From Patescibacteria group bacterium (GTDB taxonomy: Bacteria > Patescibacteriota > Patescibacteriia > UBA2591 > UBA6264), in the NCBI GenBank assembly GCA_018896315.1, contig JAHIMV010000144.1, positions 1-5,064 of the forward strand: a stretch of DNA of 5,064 bases. Reading direction: 5' to 3'. This document shows positions 4,862 through 5,064 of this stretch, in pieces; within the stretch, counting starts at the first letter, position 1, and every line of letters starts with the position of its first letter. The translations under genes were made by a program, and so were the position numbers. The notes under the pieces are model-generated. The model was given only the letters and a program-made list of their open reading frames with translations. It ran no database searches and was not told the DNA's origin.

Positions 4862-5010
4862 GTGTCCGATTAATCTCCTTGAAAGCGCAAGGACACATCC
4901 GCTTCCAGGATATCCCTGTTCTTCCCTCGCAAGACCGGGAAACGTCTTTGTGAGGACCTAGCTGTCGTCAATCACTAGAAGTCCGCTAGGCGACCTTCCA
5001 ATTAAACTAT
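4831..5010 (-). ncRNA. Unidentified ~180-nt structured small RNA with its own promoter and terminator
   Basis: The transcript is predicted from a strong promoter (start near 5010) to the U-tract of an intrinsic terminator (end near 4831). No plausible reading frame fills it. In transcript order the hairpins are: CCTAGC/GCTAGG (4985-4990 with 4957-4962); a long stem CCTC-CAA-GAC with GTC-TTG-GAGG (4925-4955), with one mismatch and one bulge and a GTTTCCCG loop; CAGG-GATAT-CCTG (4906-4918); a GTGT stem (4893-4896 with 4862-4865) carrying an inner CCTTG/CAAGG stem (4888-4892 with 4877-4881) and an asymmetric loop; then the terminator. The body is far richer in G+C than its surroundings, as expected for structural RNA. 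I found no hallmark of SRP RNA (GGAAGGAAGCA), RNase P, tmRNA, tRNA or the riboswitches I know. A divergent 6S RNA is possible from the length but not supported. It lies upstream of, but separated by another terminator from, the PEP-utilizer gene, so an independent RNA is more likely than a leader. Confidence 0.65.
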
Positions 5011-5023
5011 ATTAATAATATAG
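5007..5023. promoter_or_regulatory. Perfect 8-1-8 palindrome over the small-RNA -10
   Basis: CTATATTA and TAATATAG flank a single central A, giving a 17-bp perfect dyad that covers the whole -10 and reaches to the predicted start site. It could be an operator, but A/T-only dyads arise easily around -10 boxes. Confidence 0.3.
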
Positions 5024-5045
5024 CACATTTCTCCTATTTTGTCAA
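5017..5045 (-). promoter_or_regulatory. Strong sigma70-type promoter of the small RNA
   Basis: The minus strand has a perfect -35 TTGACA (5040-5045), an optimal 17-bp spacer and a -10 TATATT (5017-5022) directly preceded by TGC, an extended -10. Predicted transcription starts at about 5010. This is one of the two strongest promoter matches in the window. Confidence 0.8.
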
Positions 5046-5064
5046 GGATATGACAGATAAAAAA

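Overview
The window is strongly AT-rich, with compact genes, long A/T runs and Lys/Asn/Ile-heavy proteins. Most starts lack a Shine-Dalgarno sequence, and at least one mRNA is probably leaderless. Together with a stand-alone phosphohistidine 'PEP-utilizer' protein and a remnant of a REP-associated transposase, this suggests a small-genome candidate-phylum bacterium of the Patescibacteria/CPR type, most like Parcubacteria. That assignment is inferred from style and gene content; no taxonomic marker gene is present. Every supported gene lies on the minus strand, so transcription runs from right to left.

From right to left: a strong TTGACA-17-TATATT promoter (5017-5045) drives an apparently non-coding transcript of about 180 nt (4831-5010) made of consecutive hairpins and ending in a textbook intrinsic terminator. 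I cannot match it to a known RNA family, and it is the best candidate for something undescribed. A gene-poor stretch with hairpins (4628-4830) follows. Next is a probable two-gene operon. The first gene (3095-4570) encodes a protein with a C-terminal phosphohistidine swivelling domain but no ATP-grasp or PEP-barrel domain. The second (2130-3065) encodes a histidine-phosphatase-superfamily protein whose second catalytic histidine seems to be missing. The pair invites the idea of phosphohistidine-based chemistry or signalling.

The stop codon of the phosphatase gene directly abuts an array of short GC-rich repeats (1952-2129). Beyond the array are a terminator-like hairpin and the decayed 3' third of a REP-associated tyrosine transposase (1595-1900). 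One copy of the repeat core in opposite orientation lies on the far side of the remnant (1535-1552). The layout is that of a degenerate RAYT/REP module.

The left part holds a HigB/RelE-like toxin followed by an overlapping XRE antitoxin (604-1399). Their promoter is near consensus, and a perfect 20-bp palindrome covers its spacer and -10, a classic autoregulation layout. Downstream is a small conserved-looking protein of unknown function (110-571). The first ~95 bases are locally GC-rich with a stable hairpin, possibly the edge of a structured RNA cut by the window.
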